Shown: positions 43,528 through 53,574, counted from the first letter of the stretch. The stretch: 64,000 bases of DNA from Rhodobium gokarnense (GCF_025961475.1 NZ_JAOQNS010000012.1:124001-188000); one strand, 5' to 3'. The notes: generated by a model not told the origin, from the letters alone. Made by a program: numbers and translations.

Positions 43528-44679
43528 ATGGCGAGCATGACGTCGTCCGAGCCCAGCTTCACCGTCGGAATCGAGGAGGAGTACCTCCTCGTCGACCGCA
43601 AAACGCGGGCTCTGGCCAGCGATCCGCCCGCCGATCTGCTGAAGGCGTGCCAGGATTCACGCCCCGGCGCCGTCAGTCCGGAGTTCCTGCGCTGCCAGAT
43701 CGAGATCGGAACGCCCGTCTGCGAGACGATGAAAGACGCCAGGCGTGAACTTTCGCGCCTGCGGCGGATGATCGCGGAGAACGCGGCGGAGTTCGGTCTG
43801 GCCCCGATTGCCGCCTCGACTCACCCTTTCGCGGAATGGGACCAGCAGTCCCACACCGACAAGGAGCGCTACAACGAACTGGCCAAGACCATGCAGGTGG
43901 TGGCGCGGCGGCTGCTGATCTGCGGCATGCATGTCCATGTCGGGGTCGAGGACGAGGCGCTGCGCATCGACCTGATGTCGCAACTCACCTATTTCCTGCC
44001 GCACCTGCTGGCGCTGTCGACCTCGTCGCCGTTCTGGCGCGGCCGCGACACGGGGCTGCGGTCCTACCGGCTCTCCGTCTTCAACGAACTGCCGCGTACG
44101 GGCCTGCCGGACACCTTCGCCAGTCCGAGCGAATTCCACCGCACCGTCGACATCCTGGTCGAGGCCGGCTTGATCGAGGACGCGACCAAGATCTGGTGGG
44201 ACCTGCGCCCCTCCGCGCGATTCCCGACGCTGGAAATGCGGGTCAGCGACGTCTGCACGCGGCTCGACGACGCACTCGCCATCGCCGCCCTGTTCCGGTG
44301 CCTGACCCGGATGCTGTGGCGGCTGAAGGGCAAGAACCAGCGTTGGCGGCAATATCCGGGCTTTCTCATCGACCAGAACCGGTGGCTCGCCCAGCGCGAC
44401 GGCATCACCGGCGAACTGGTCGATTTCGGGCGCGGATGTTGCGTGCCGTTTTCCGATCTTCTCGATGAAATCCTGGAGCTGACCCGCGAGGACGCCGAGC
44501 ATTTCGGGTGCCTTGCCTCTGTCGAGCACGCCCGCGCGATCATCGCCGACGGCACCTCGGCCGACCGCCAGCTCGCCGTCTACAACGGCGCCATCGAGGC
44601 CGGCGCCAGCACCCAGGAGGCGCTGGAGGCCGTCGTCGACCACCTCATTGAGGAAACGCTGGCCGGCTGCGAGCGATAG
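43528..44679 (+). CDS. Carboxylate-amine ligase (YbdK/GCS2 family)
   Basis: 383 residues of the glutamate-cysteine ligase type 2 family. It begins [17 protein letters not shown] (the GIEEE active-site strand) and includes [12 protein letters not shown] and [18 protein letters not shown], the metal/ATP-binding segments. YbdK of E. coli has only weak gamma-glutamyl ligase activity, so the true substrate is open. ATG 43528 or 43537 could be used; an upstream in-frame extension is arginine-rich and unlike the family. Divergent from ccpA; convergent with ogt, 11 bases apart. Confidence 0.9.
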   Translation: MASMTSSEPSFTVGIEEEYLLVDRKTRALASDPPADLLKACQDSRPGAVSPEFLRCQIEIGTPVCETMKDARRELSRLRRMIAENAAEFGLAPIAASTHPFAEWDQQSHTDKERYNELAKTMQVVARRLLICGMHVHVGVEDEALRIDLMSQLTYFLPHLLALSTSSPFWRGRDTGLRSYRLSVFNELPRTGLPDTFASPSEFHRTVDILVEAGLIEDATKIWWDLRPSARFPTLEMRVSDVCTRLDDALAIAALFRCLTRMLWRLKGKNQRWRQYPGFLIDQNRWLAQRDGITGELVDFGRGCCVPFSDLLDEILELTREDAEHFGCLASVEHARAIIADGTSADRQLAVYNGAIEAGASTQEALEAVVDHLIEETLAGCER

Positions 44680-44690
44680 GGGCGCTTGCC

Positions 44691-45146
44691 CTAGAGCAGC
44701 AGCGAATAGGCGCCTTCCAGCTTCAGAAGCCGGATTTTCGTCTCCACGCCGCCCGCCCCGGAGAATCCGCCGAGGCCATGGCTGCCGACGACGCGGTGGC
44801 AGGGAATGATGACCGGTATCGGATTGGACCCGCAGGCCTGGCCGACGGGCTGTGCGGCCACGCCGAGGTCCCTGGCGATGTCCCCGTAGCTGCGGGTTTC
44901 GCCGAAGGGAATGGCGCGCATTGCCGAATAGACCTGCTGCTGAAAGGCGTTGCCGGCCGGAGCCAGCGGCAGGTCGAACGCCGTCCGCCGGCCCTCGAAA
45001 TACCCGGCGAGCTGGCGCAGGGCTTCTTCCAGAACGGCTGTGCGTTTTCCTTGCGCTTCTGCATCCCAGATGACGCGCGTGATCCGGCCGTCCTCCTCCG
45101 CCACACCGAGGCGGCCGACGGGCGTATCAAGGGTCGCGATGTTCAT
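44691..45146 (-). CDS. ogt: Methylated-DNA-[protein]-cysteine S-methyltransferase
   Basis: Suicide repair protein removing methyl groups from O6-methylguanine. 151 residues. The active-site motif IPCHRV has Cys116 as methyl acceptor; the helix-turn-helix arginine region (AMRAIPFGETRSYGDIARDLG, about 76-95) and the VGQACGSNPIPVIIPCHRVVG core are intact. Short N-terminal domain, so Ogt rather than Ada. ATG 45146 was chosen over an upstream extension without similarity. Confidence 0.94.
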   Translation of the reverse strand: MNIATLDTPVGRLGVAEEDGRITRVIWDAEAQGKRTAVLEEALRQLAGYFEGRRTAFDLPLAPAGNAFQQQVYSAMRAIPFGETRSYGDIARDLGVAAQPVGQACGSNPIPVIIPCHRVVGSHGLGGFSGAGGVETKIRLLKLEGAYSLLL

Positions 45147-45242
45147 ATCCCGAGATGCCTCCCTATGCGCACTACGCAACGCCACTCTAGACAGCGTCGC
45201 TCCGCCCGCAATGGCGTTGCAGTTCTCAAGCAACCAGCCAAC

Positions 45243-45430
45243 CACCGTCATCCCGGCCGGAGCGCAGCGGAGAGCCGGGATCCGTTGCCCCTCTCGACGC
45301 AGTAGCCCGCATCAGGCCTTGGCGCGGCCGAACCCGGAGCATATGCCCTCTCTCGCGAACCGACGGCATACCGCGTTGAGATGGGCAATAGGCCCCGGCT
45401 CGGGGGCCGGGGTGACGACCGAGGGTGTGG
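45243..45430. repeat. Palindromic intergenic repeat, family R1 copy D
   Basis: Left end CACCGTCATCCCGGCCGGAG, right end GCCGGGGTGACG plus GAGGGTGTGG. The interior GGCATACCGCGTTGA and GGGCAATAGGCCCCGG are as in copies B and C. Lies between ogt and the aminotransferase gene; noncoding. Confidence 0.75.
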
Positions 45431-45503
45431 CAAGCGCAAGTGGATCCAAAAGAACTCGACCATGCCCCCAACATCTGCTGGACCGCCAAGCCCCCTTCCC
45501 GGA

Positions 45504-46679
45504 TCAATCGTCCCGCACCGCGCGGCAGAACGCCTCGATCTCTGCTTCCGTATTGTAATAATGGACCGAGGCGCGCACGAGGGCATCGAACCCTCGGCGC
45601 GGCAGGTCCAGTTGGGCGGAGCGGGCCTGGCTGTGGGTGACGTTGATCGAGCGCTTCGACAGCCGCTGGCGGGTGTCGGCCGGCGCCTCGCCCGCCTTCA
45701 GGAAGGTGACGATGCCACATTTCTCGGCGCCGAGGTCGTGCACCGACACGCCGGGGATGTTTTCAAGCTCGCGCCGGAGCGTATCGGCCAGCATCTTCAC
45801 CCGCGCCTCGATCGCCCCCATGCCGAGTTTTGCGGCATAGCGGGCAGCGACGCCGAGGGCGATCTGGCCGGCGACGTAGCGCTCCCAGTTCTCGAAACGC
45901 TTTGCGTCCGGCTTCCATTCGAAGCTCTCCGCGTCGAGCCAGTCGGCGGCGGCGAGATCGACGAAGGGCGGCTCAAGCTCCGGGATCGCGGAACGGTCGA
46001 CCCAGAGGAAGCCGGTGCCGCGCGGGCCGCGGAGGTACTTCCGCCCGGTCGCCGACAGCATGGTGCAGCCGATTTCCTTGACGTTCACATCGAGCTGGCC
46101 GACCGACTGGCAGGCATCGAGCAGGTACGGAATGCCGAAGCGGCGGGCGACGTCGCCGACGGCCGCGGCCGGATTGACCAGCCCGCCCTGGGTCGGCACG
46201 TGGGTGATGGCGATCAACCGGGTCTTCGGCGCGACCATGTTCTCAAGGACGGCGACGTCGATCTGGCCGTGCTCGTCGTCCGGTACGACGTCGATCTCGA
46301 TGCCGGCGCGGTCCTTCATCTGCAGGAAGGCGACGTAGTTGGAGACGTATTCGGAGCGGCAGGTGATGATCCGGTCGCCCTCGCGGAACGGGACGGCGTA
46401 GAACGCCATGTCCCAGGCGCGGGTGGCGTTCTCGACGAAGGCCACCTCGCCCGGCTCGCCGCCGATGAGGTCGGCGATCGCCGGATAGAAGTCCGCCACC
46501 TTGGCCGCCGCCGCGCCCGCCGCCTCATAGCCGCCAATCATGGCTTCCAGGTCGATATGCGTCTTGATGGCCTCGACGACGGCGCAGGTCGGCAGGGCCG
46601 ATCCGGCATTGTTGAAATGCAGCACCATCTCCGCGCCCGGCGTCTCGGCGCGCAGGCGATCAATGTCGAGTTCCGGCAT
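45504..46679 (-). CDS. Class V aminotransferase family protein
   Basis: 391 residues, PLP-dependent fold type I. It opens [12 protein letters not shown], the usual cofactor-phosphate region; [14 protein letters not shown] contains the Asp that binds the pyridine nitrogen; [19 protein letters not shown] carries the PLP lysine (about residue 214). The family includes cysteine desulfurases, isopenicillin-N epimerases and selenocysteine lyases. A conserved catalytic cysteine of desulfurases is not obvious, so the reaction is open. Divergent from the GGCT-like gene. Confidence 0.88.
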   Translation of the reverse strand: MPELDIDRLRAETPGAEMVLHFNNAGSALPTCAVVEAIKTHIDLEAMIGGYEAAGAAAAKVADFYPAIADLIGGEPGEVAFVENATRAWDMAFYAVPFREGDRIITCRSEYVSNYVAFLQMKDRAGIEIDVVPDDEHGQIDVAVLENMVAPKTRLIAITHVPTQGGLVNPAAAVGDVARRFGIPYLLDACQSVGQLDVNVKEIGCTMLSATGRKYLRGPRGTGFLWVDRSAIPELEPPFVDLAAADWLDAESFEWKPDAKRFENWERYVAGQIALGVAARYAAKLGMGAIEARVKMLADTLRRELENIPGVSVHDLGAEKCGIVTFLKAGEAPADTRQRLSKRSINVTHSQARSAQLDLPRRGFDALVRASVHYYNTEAEIEAFCRAVRDD

Positions 46680-46813
46680 GGTCTTCCCTCCCCGTCAGTC
46701 GCCACCTTCCGTTAGTCGATTCCGAGAGCGGGTCAACACCCTTGATGCTGCGCGCCGCTTCGTTACGGTGAGGCGTCTGTCCGCAGTTCCCCTTCCCCAA
46801 GAGCATCCTGACC

Positions 46814-47404
46814 ATGACCTACATGATCGCCGTCTTCGGCTACGGCTCCCTCGTCAACCAGGCGACCCTGCCGGCCGGGACGACCAGCATGCCCGGCACG
46901 CTTTCCGGCTTTCGGCGCGCCTGGCGGATCGCCGGCAAGACGCCGATCGGCCATACCTGCGGCCTCACCGCGGAACCGGAGGAAGGCTCGACGATCCGCG
47001 GCACGCTGATCCTTTATCCGCGCTCCGAGCTTGCCGACCTCGACGAACGCGAGTGGCGCTACGACCGGCACGATCTCGACCTTGAGGCCTTCGCGCCAGA
47101 CGGCGATGCCGCCGAGGTGCCCGAGATGCGCATCGTCTACCGGGTGAAGCCGGAGCACGAACGCTGGGGCGACGAGGAGCATCCCGTGATCCAGAGCTAT
47201 GTGGATTGCGTGCTGCGCGGCTATTTCGAGCGCTGGGGCGTCCTCGGCGTGCGCCATTTCGTGGAGACCACCGCCGGCTGGCACATACCGATCCGGCGCG
47301 ACCGTGCCGCGCCGCGCTACCGCCGCGCCGTGCGGATCACGGCCGAGGAGGAAGCCCTCTTCGACCACGTCCTTGCCGAAGCCGGCGCGCGCTGGATCGA
47401 CTGA
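46814..47404 (+). CDS. Gamma-glutamylcyclotransferase-like protein
   Basis: 196 residues. The N-terminus IAVFGYGSLVN is the GGCT-fold nucleotide/substrate loop (YGSL), and EEGSTIRGTLILYPRSELADLDEREWRYDR contains the family's acidic catalytic region. GGCT enzymes cleave gamma-glutamyl amino acids, or glutathione, to 5-oxoproline. This member is longer at the C-terminus (FERWGVLGVRHFVETTAGWHIPI) and could act on another substrate. ATG 46814 was chosen; followed by an R3 palindrome. Confidence 0.8.
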   Translation: MTYMIAVFGYGSLVNQATLPAGTTSMPGTLSGFRRAWRIAGKTPIGHTCGLTAEPEEGSTIRGTLILYPRSELADLDEREWRYDRHDLDLEAFAPDGDAAEVPEMRIVYRVKPEHERWGDEEHPVIQSYVDCVLRGYFERWGVLGVRHFVETTAGWHIPIRRDRAAPRYRRAVRITAEEEALFDHVLAEAGARWID

Positions 47405-47411
47405 AAAGGAA

Positions 47412-47490
47412 CTGGATTGCCGCGTCGGCCTTTCGGCCTCCTCGCAATGACATCGGTTATTGTCATTGCGAGCGGAGCGAAACAATCCAG
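47412..47490. repeat. REP-like palindrome, family R3 full copy
   Basis: CTGGATTG (47412-47419) and CAATCCAG (47483-47490) are terminal inverted repeats; inside, GCAATGACA (47444) faces TGTCATTGC (47461). The left half recurs at 20857-20899. A common kind of dispersed intergenic palindrome that can form a long hairpin. Confidence 0.75.
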
Positions 47491-47569
47491 TGCAGCCGTC
47501 TACTACCAGTGCCGCTCGGGTTAAAAATGCAGCCCTGCGACAACCAACGCAGACCGAAATGGTCGACCG

Positions 47570-49507
47570 CTATTTCGCCAGCGGCTTCCTGAGGCGGATG
47601 GTGTCGATCTCGGTGCCGGCCAGATCGTCGAAGCGCTTTTCGCGCGAGCGGTCGGAAAAACCGCGGGTGCGGAAGAACCGCAGCGCGCGGCGGTTGCCGG
47701 CGAAGAGATCGAGGTCGACGTGTTTGGCGCCGGTCGCGGCAACGCCTTCCTCGAGCGCTGCCAGCAGCGCCTCGCCGGCACCGTTCGCCCAGGCGCTCGG
47801 CGCCACCCAGATCTCGCTGATATCCCCTTGCCGTGCGGCAACGATGGCAAAGCCCACCGGCTCGCCGTCGAGGGTCGCGACCAGCACCGGGCCGCCGGCC
47901 GATGCCAGGAGGTGCTCGAACGGCCTTTCGTCGCGCAGCCGCCTCCAGGCGTCGCCGGCGAGCTGCGAGCCGATCGAGGCCTGCCAGGAATGCATGCCGA
48001 TCTTGGCGAGGATCGCGAAATCGGTCTCGCGCGCCTCGCGCACGTCAATGCCGGTCGCCGCCTTCACCGCCTCGCCGGCGCCGGCCGATCCCGCGACCGC
48101 TTCGCCGACGCCTGCGGCAGCCGCGTGGGCCTGCGACGCACGGTAGCGCTCGCTCGGCTCGCGCATGGTGACGAGTTCCTCGGCCGCCGTCGGGTGGACG
48201 GCGACGGTGCGGTCGAAATCGGCCTTGGTGGCGCCCATCTTGATGGCAATGCCGAGAAGCTGGGCCATCTCGCCGGCGTCCGGGCCCATGACGTGGACGC
48301 CAAGCACGGTGTCGCTGGCGGCGTCGACGATGACCTTCATCAGCATCCGCTCGTCGCGGCCGGTGAGCGTGTGCTTCATGGCGCGGAAGCGGGCGCGATA
48401 GATGTCGACGGCGTCGAAGCGGTCGCAGGCTTCGTCCTCCGAGAGCCCGACGGTGCCGATCTCCGGCTGGGAGAACACGGCCGTCGCGATATTGGAGTGG
48501 TCGACGGTGACGTTCTTGGCGCCGAACACGGTGTCGGCGAAGGCATGGCCCTCGCGGATCGCCACCGGGGTCAGGTTGACCCGGTCGGTGGCATCGCCGA
48601 CGGCGTAGATCGAGGCAACGGACGACTTCGACTGGGCATCGACGACGACGGCGCCGTTCCTGGTCAGTTCGACACCGGCCTCTTCAAGGCCGAGCCCGGC
48701 CGTCGCCGGGCGCCGGCCGATGGCGTACATGATCTGGTCCGCCTCGATGGTGCGGCCGGCTTCCGTCTGGCCGACCAGCCCGCTCCCGCCCTTCTCGATG
48801 GCGGTGAAGCGGTCGCCGGTGATGACGTCGATGCCCTTCTTTTCCATCTCTTCGTGGAGCAGCGTGCGCAGGTCCATGTCGAAGCCGCGCAGGATCTCCT
48901 CGCCGCGATAGAGCAGCGTCGTCTTGGCGCCGAGGCCGGCGAAGATGCCGGCGAACTCCACGGCGATGTAGCCGCCGCCGACCACCGTTACCCGCTCGGG
49001 GAAGTCCTCCAGATGGAAGGCCTCGTTGGAGGTGATGGCGTGCTCTATGCCGGAGACAGAACTGTCGAGGAAGGGCGCCGCGCCGGTCGCAATCAGGATG
49101 TACTTGGCGGAAACCGTGCGGTCGTCGGCCAGGAGCCGGACCTCGTTCGGGCCGGCGACGACCGCCCGGCTCAAGACGATTTCGACGCCGGAGCGTTCCA
49201 GGTTGGCGAGATAGACCTTGTTGAGCCGGTCGATCTCGCGGTCCTTGTTGGCGATCAGCGTCTTCCAGTCAAAGGCCGTCGCGCCGACCGACCAGCCGAA
49301 GCCGGCGGCGTCCTCGAATTCCTCGGCGAATTTGGAGGCATAGACGAACAGCTTCTTCGGCACGCAGCCGCGGATGACGCAGGTGCCGCCGACCCGGTAC
49401 TCCTCGGCGATGGCGACTTTGGCCCCGTATCCCGCAGCGATCCGCGCGGCCCGCACGCCGCCCGATCCGGCCCCGATGACGAAAAGATCGTAGTCGTAGC
49501 CGCCCAT
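47570..49507 (-). CDS. gor: Glutathione reductase fused to a GNAT acetyltransferase domain
   Basis: 645 residues, one uninterrupted frame. Residues 1-456 are a full glutathione-disulfide reductase: FVIGAGSGGVRAARIAA, redox pair Cys43/Cys48 (GGTCVIRGCVPKK), the NADPH site VVGGGYIAVEFAGIFAGLG, AVGDATDRVNLTPVA, and the catalytic HPTAAEE near residue 438. An Ala/Gly linker follows (457-486). Residues 487-645 form a GNAT domain: IDVREARETDFAILAKIG, ISEIWVAPSAWANGAGEALLAALEEG (acetyl-CoA loop, degenerate: no clear Q/R-x-x-G-x-G/A) and ALRFFRTRGFSDRSREKRFD. Usual Gor length is about 450-460. Likely third gene of rpiA-DUF2059-gor. The role of the GNAT part is unknown. Confidence 0.9.
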   Translation of the reverse strand: MGGYDYDLFVIGAGSGGVRAARIAAGYGAKVAIAEEYRVGGTCVIRGCVPKKLFVYASKFAEEFEDAAGFGWSVGATAFDWKTLIANKDREIDRLNKVYLANLERSGVEIVLSRAVVAGPNEVRLLADDRTVSAKYILIATGAAPFLDSSVSGIEHAITSNEAFHLEDFPERVTVVGGGYIAVEFAGIFAGLGAKTTLLYRGEEILRGFDMDLRTLLHEEMEKKGIDVITGDRFTAIEKGGSGLVGQTEAGRTIEADQIMYAIGRRPATAGLGLEEAGVELTRNGAVVVDAQSKSSVASIYAVGDATDRVNLTPVAIREGHAFADTVFGAKNVTVDHSNIATAVFSQPEIGTVGLSEDEACDRFDAVDIYRARFRAMKHTLTGRDERMLMKVIVDAASDTVLGVHVMGPDAGEMAQLLGIAIKMGATKADFDRTVAVHPTAAEELVTMREPSERYRASQAHAAAAGVGEAVAGSAGAGEAVKAATGIDVREARETDFAILAKIGMHSWQASIGSQLAGDAWRRLRDERPFEHLLASAGGPVLVATLDGEPVGFAIVAARQGDISEIWVAPSAWANGAGEALLAALEEGVAATGAKHVDLDLFAGNRRALRFFRTRGFSDRSREKRFDDLAGTEIDTIRLRKPLAK

Positions 49508-49595
49508 GGGGGCCTCCTTACTGGCCGGACCGGAAGACCGGTCCGGCACGCATTACGCAAAACCTACTGAAAACGGGGACGCGCCCTAGCGGCGC

Positions 49596-50132
49596 CTATT
49601 CGGACTTTTCAGGCGCGGACGCGGCGATCTTTTCCATTTCCTTCTGGGCCTTTTCCAGCATGTCGATGCCGAGCTGGTTGCGGTATTCCCGGGCCGCGCC
49701 GATCGACAGGGTCGACAGCTCGGCCGACTTCTCGGCCAGCTTGGCGCCGACCGGCGAGGTGTAGAATTTGGTGATCTCTTCCAGCTCTTCCTTGGTGAAG
49801 CGGCGGGCCCAGATCTCCTCGATCATCTTGTCGAGTTCGACGCGCTTGCCGGCCATGGAGAGCGCGACATCGTTGACCATGGCGTCGATCTCGCGGGCGA
49901 ACTCCGGATTCTGGCGCACGAGCTGCTGCTTGGTCTGGTCGGCGACGATCGGCAGGATCTCGTCGAAGCCGTAGTTGGAGCGGGTCGCCTCGACCGCGGC
50001 TTCCGCGGCCTTCAGGTGCTCGGGAGCAAAGGTTTCGTCCTGGGCGGCCGCCGGCGTCAGGCGCAGGGCACCGACGACGAGCATGACGGCCAGCGCCAGC
50101 GCGGCGGTGCCGACAGTTTTGGAAAGGGTCAT
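49596..50132 (-). CDS. DUF2059 periplasmic protein
   Basis: 178 residues with a signal peptide (residues 1-30, ending TPAAAQ). The helical DUF2059 domain follows: ILPIVADQTKQQLVRQNPEFAREI and EEIWARRFTKEELEEITKFYTSPVGAKLAEKS, the latter being the family signature. Function unknown. Fixed between rpiA and gor in many Rhizobiales. The start ATG 50132 follows GGAGATAGAC. Distances (44 bases to rpiA, 88 to gor) fit a three-gene operon. Confidence 0.92.
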   Translation of the reverse strand: MTLSKTVGTAALALAVMLVVGALRLTPAAAQDETFAPEHLKAAEAAVEATRSNYGFDEILPIVADQTKQQLVRQNPEFAREIDAMVNDVALSMAGKRVELDKMIEEIWARRFTKEELEEITKFYTSPVGAKLAEKSAELSTLSIGAAREYRNQLGIDMLEKAQKEMEKIAASAPEKSE

Positions 50133-50176
50133 GTCTATCTCCGTTCGGTGACGGTGCGTGCCGTCATGTGGATCTC

Positions 50177-50866
50177 TCAGGCTTTCAGGCATTCGGTGCC
50201 ATCGGGACCCGCCACATAGGCGGCGTCCGCAATGCCGATGAACAGCCCGTGCTCGACCACGCCCGGAATGGCGCCGAGCGATTCGCTCAACGCTTCTGGC
50301 GCGGCAATCTGGCGAAAAGATGCATCGAGGATGTAATGCCCGCCATCGGTGATGAAAGGGGCCTCCTTGCCGCCGCGCAGGACGATCTCGCCGGTGAGGC
50401 CGAGAGCCGAGGCGTTCGACATGATCGACCGCCGCGTCGACTCCAGCCCGAAGGGCACGACCTCGATCGGCAGCGGGAAGGCACCGATCATGCGCACCAG
50501 CTTGGAGCTGTCGGCGATCACCACCATGCGGGCGGAGGCCGTGGCGACGATCTTTTCACGCAGGAGCGCCCCGCCGCCGCCCTTGACCAGGCGCAGATAG
50601 CGATCGAGTTCGTCGGCGCCGTCGACGGTCAGGTCGAGTTCGGGCGTCTCGTCGAGGGTGGAGAGCGGAATGCCGAGTTCGCCGGCAAGCTCGGCCGTGC
50701 GTTCCGAGGTCGGCACCGCCAGAATGTCGAGGCCGGCGGCGACCTTTTCGCCGATCAGCCGGGTGAAATGGTCGGCCGTCGAGCCGGTGCCGAGGCCGAG
50801 CCGCATGCCGGACTGCACTTCGGCGAGCGCAGCTTGAGCAGCGGCGCGCTTGAATTCGTCGCTCAT
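50177..50866 (-). CDS. rpiA: Ribose-5-phosphate isomerase A
   Basis: Interconverts ribose-5-phosphate and ribulose-5-phosphate in the pentose phosphate pathway. 229 residues. Conserved: [11 protein letters not shown] (phosphate loop), [10 protein letters not shown] (catalytic acids) and [13 protein letters not shown] (lysine and catalytic glutamate). ATG 50866 rather than a GTG nine bases earlier. First gene of the operon with DUF2059 and gor. The pathway makes NADPH, the electron donor of Gor, a sensible pairing. Confidence 0.95.
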   Translation of the reverse strand: MSDEFKRAAAQAALAEVQSGMRLGLGTGSTADHFTRLIGEKVAAGLDILAVPTSERTAELAGELGIPLSTLDETPELDLTVDGADELDRYLRLVKGGGGALLREKIVATASARMVVIADSSKLVRMIGAFPLPIEVVPFGLESTRRSIMSNASALGLTGEIVLRGGKEAPFITDGGHYILDASFRQIAAPEALSESLGAIPGVVEHGLFIGIADAAYVAGPDGTECLKA

Positions 50867-51008
50867 TAGGATCACACGCTCCCGAATGTGCCGTTCCCCG
50901 TCGGCCGCTGATTAGCATGGCCGGCGCCGGGCGCCAAGTTATCGCGAAGGGATGCGGCCGGCGCGGATGCTGCGCCGGCCGGCCGGTATTACAGTGCCTG
51001 CAGGCGGA

Positions 51009-52451
51009 TCAGAGGCCCGCCATCAGCATGTATTTGATCTCCACGAACTCCTCGACGCCGTGCGAGGAGCCTTCGCGGCCGATGCCCGACTGCTTGACGC
51101 CGCCGAACGGGGCCACCTCGGTGGAGATGATGCCGGTGTTGATGCCGACCATGCCGTAATCCAGACCCTCGCCGACGCGCCAGACGCGGCCGATGTCCCG
51201 GGCGAAGAAATAGGCCGCCAGGCCGAACTCGGTATCGTTGGCCATGGCGACGACCTCGTCCTCCTCGGAGAAGCGGAACAGCGGCGCGACGGGGCCGAAG
51301 GTCTCCTCGCGGGCGACCATCATGGAGGGCGTGACGCCGGTCAGCACGGTCGGCTGGAAGAAGGTGCCGCCGAGGGCATGGCGTTCGCCGCCGGTGACCA
51401 CCTTGGCGCCCTTGCCGAGCGCGTCGGCGATGTGCTCCTCGACCTTTTCCACGGCCGCCATGTTGATCAGCGGGCCCTGGACGACGCCTTCCTCGGTGCC
51501 GGTGCCGACCTTCATTTCCTTGACCTTGGCCGACAGCTTTTCGGCAAAGGCGTCGTAGACGGCGTCCTGGACGTAGAGGCGGTTGGCGCAGACGCAGGTC
51601 TGGCCCATGTTGCGGTATTTCGAGGCGAGCGCGCCTTCCACGGCGGCGTCGAGATCGGCGTCGTCGAAGACGATGAAGGGGGCGTTGCCGCCGAGCTCCA
51701 GCCCGACTTTCTTGATGGTCGAGGCGGCCTGCTCCATCAAGAGCCGGCCGATCTCGGTCGAGCCGGTGAAGGTGATCGCCTTGACGTCCGGGTTGGAGGT
51801 CATCTCGCCGCCGATCTTGGAGGCCTTGCCGGTGACGACATTGAAGATGCCGGCGGGGATGCCGGCGCGCTCGGCGAGTTCGGCCAGCGCCAGCGCGGAG
51901 AGCGGCGTCTCGCTCGCCGGCTTGACGACGATCGGGCAGCCGGCGGCGAGCGCCGGGGCGGCCTTGCGGGTGATCATCGCGGCCGGGAAATTCCACGGCG
52001 TGATCGCGGCGACGACGCCGATCGGCTGGCGGATGCAGACGATGCGGGCATCAGAACGGAAGGACGGGATGGTCTCGCCGTAGATGCGCTTGGCCTCTTC
52101 GGCGAAGAACTCGATGAACGAGGCGGCATAGACGATCTCGCCGGCGGCCTCGGTGAGCGGCTTGCCCTGCTCACTCGTCATCAGGAGCGCAAGGTCGTCC
52201 TTGTTCTCCAGCATCAGGTCGAACCAGCGGCGCAGGACCGCGGAGCGCTCCTTGGCGGTCTTCTTGGCCCAGGCCGGGAACGCGGCTTTCGCCTTGTCGA
52301 TCGCCTCGCGGGTCTCCTCGGCGCCAAACTCGGGCACCTTGGCGAGTTCGGCGCCGGTTGCCGGATCGGTGACGGCCATCGCCGGCTCGCCGACCCACTG
52401 ACCGTTGACGTAGCACTGCTCCTTCAGCAGCGACGGATCTGAAAGCCGCAT
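51009..52451 (-). CDS. gabD: Succinate-semialdehyde dehydrogenase
   Basis: NAD(P)-dependent oxidation of succinate semialdehyde to succinate in GABA breakdown. 480 residues. TPWNFPAAMITRKAAPALAAG (cofactor), catalytic Glu252 (LELGGNAPF) and Cys286 in RNMGQTCVCANRLYVQ, where the CVC pair is the GabD redox-switch type. A strong ribosome site (AAGGAGG) precedes ATG 52451; the upstream open frame is noise. No GABA aminotransferase is nearby, so the substrate could also be glutarate semialdehyde (DavD-like). Confidence 0.93.
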   Translation of the reverse strand: MRLSDPSLLKEQCYVNGQWVGEPAMAVTDPATGAELAKVPEFGAEETREAIDKAKAAFPAWAKKTAKERSAVLRRWFDLMLENKDDLALLMTSEQGKPLTEAAGEIVYAASFIEFFAEEAKRIYGETIPSFRSDARIVCIRQPIGVVAAITPWNFPAAMITRKAAPALAAGCPIVVKPASETPLSALALAELAERAGIPAGIFNVVTGKASKIGGEMTSNPDVKAITFTGSTEIGRLLMEQAASTIKKVGLELGGNAPFIVFDDADLDAAVEGALASKYRNMGQTCVCANRLYVQDAVYDAFAEKLSAKVKEMKVGTGTEEGVVQGPLINMAAVEKVEEHIADALGKGAKVVTGGERHALGGTFFQPTVLTGVTPSMMVAREETFGPVAPLFRFSEEDEVVAMANDTEFGLAAYFFARDIGRVWRVGEGLDYGMVGINTGIISTEVAPFGGVKQSGIGREGSSHGVEEFVEIKYMLMAGL

Positions 52452-52800
52452 CTCGATTTCCTCCTTGAATGACTGTTTGGCCGCCGAGGCCCGGAACACC
52501 GGCGGCGCGCAATGGTGGCTGCCGGCGGGACGATCGGCGGTTCGGTCCGGGACGATCCCGGAGAAGCGGAAAGCGGCGGCGTGCGGCGCGCCCGTCGGGG
52601 ACCGCATGCCGTCATGATCGGCGGCACGATAGTGGAAAGTCAGAACGGCGTCGATAGGTTCCGAACGGGCGTGGCAAGGGTTGCCGGAGCGACGCCGGGG
52701 CCCCATTGTATAAACCATTCCCGGATCGCAAGGACCGGCCCGCTGGCCGCGTCCCATCCAAAGCTTCCTCTCAAGGCCGCCGAGAACAGAGACAGAAAAA
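52452..52800. other. Noncoding spacer
   Basis: About 350 bases between divergent gabD and gph, containing their promoters. No repeat, hairpin or conserved site recognised. Confidence 0.4.
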
Positions 52801-53487
52801 ATGCCGAAACCGCCCGTCCTTGCCATCGATCTCGACGGCACGCTGATCGAGACCGCCCCCGACCTGATGGGGACCCTCAACGTCATCCTCGACCGCGAGG
52901 GGCTCGCCCCCGTCAGCCTCCAGCAGGTGCGCGGCATGGTTGGCCAGGGCGCCAAGATCATGCTGCAGCGCGGCTTTGCCGCCCATGGCGAGACGCTGGA
53001 AGGCGAGCGGCTCGAAACCCTGTTCGAGGCCTTTCTGGAGCACTATGCGGAACATATCGCGGTCGAAAGCCACCCCTTCCCCGGCGTCGTCGCGGCGCTT
53101 GAAGGGTTTCGCGCGGAAGGCTGGAAGCTGGCCGTGTGCACCAACAAGCTGGAGGCCCTCACCCGGCGGCTGCTCGACGAGCTCGACCTGACGCGGCTGT
53201 TCGACGCGATCGGCGGCCCGGATACCTTCGGCGTGCGCAAGCCCGATCCGCAGCACCTCATCAAGACCATCGACGCGGCCGGCGGCGAGGCGACCAACGC
53301 CATCATGGTCGGCGACTCGGCCGCTGACATCAACGCGGCGAAGAACGCCTCCGTGCCTGTCGTCGCCGTCGACTTCGGCTATACCGACATTCCAGTTTCC
53401 GAGCTTGGGCCCGACCGGATCATCTCCCATTTCGACGAGCTTGCCGGAGCCGTTTCGGAACTGCGCGCGGCAATGACGGCCGGCTGA
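52801..53487 (+). CDS. gph: Phosphoglycolate phosphatase (HAD family)
   Basis: 228 residues. HAD motif I DLDGT (Asp10, Asp12), motif II VCTNK, motif III KPDPQH and motif IV MVGDSAADINAA are all intact, with a small helical cap domain between I and II. Hydrolyses 2-phosphoglycolate formed in DNA repair or RuBisCO side reactions; family specificity can be broader. Near rpiA as in many relatives. Upstream of tRNA-Val. Confidence 0.92.
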   Translation: MPKPPVLAIDLDGTLIETAPDLMGTLNVILDREGLAPVSLQQVRGMVGQGAKIMLQRGFAAHGETLEGERLETLFEAFLEHYAEHIAVESHPFPGVVAALEGFRAEGWKLAVCTNKLEALTRRLLDELDLTRLFDAIGGPDTFGVRKPDPQHLIKTIDAAGGEATNAIMVGDSAADINAAKNASVPVVAVDFGYTDIPVSELGPDRIISHFDELAGAVSELRAAMTAG

Positions 53488-53574
53488 GGCGGCAGCGGGG
53501 CGACCATTCGGCCGGCGTGCACTGCAAAGGCTTGACTTCCCCGGGGGCCAACCCTTAAATCCGCGCACCCAATC

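Noticed and set aside
51009-52961. A 650-residue gabD with a long N-terminal extension
   Set aside because: The extra 170 residues are Arg/Pro-rich without similarity, and a strong ribosome site precedes ATG 52451.
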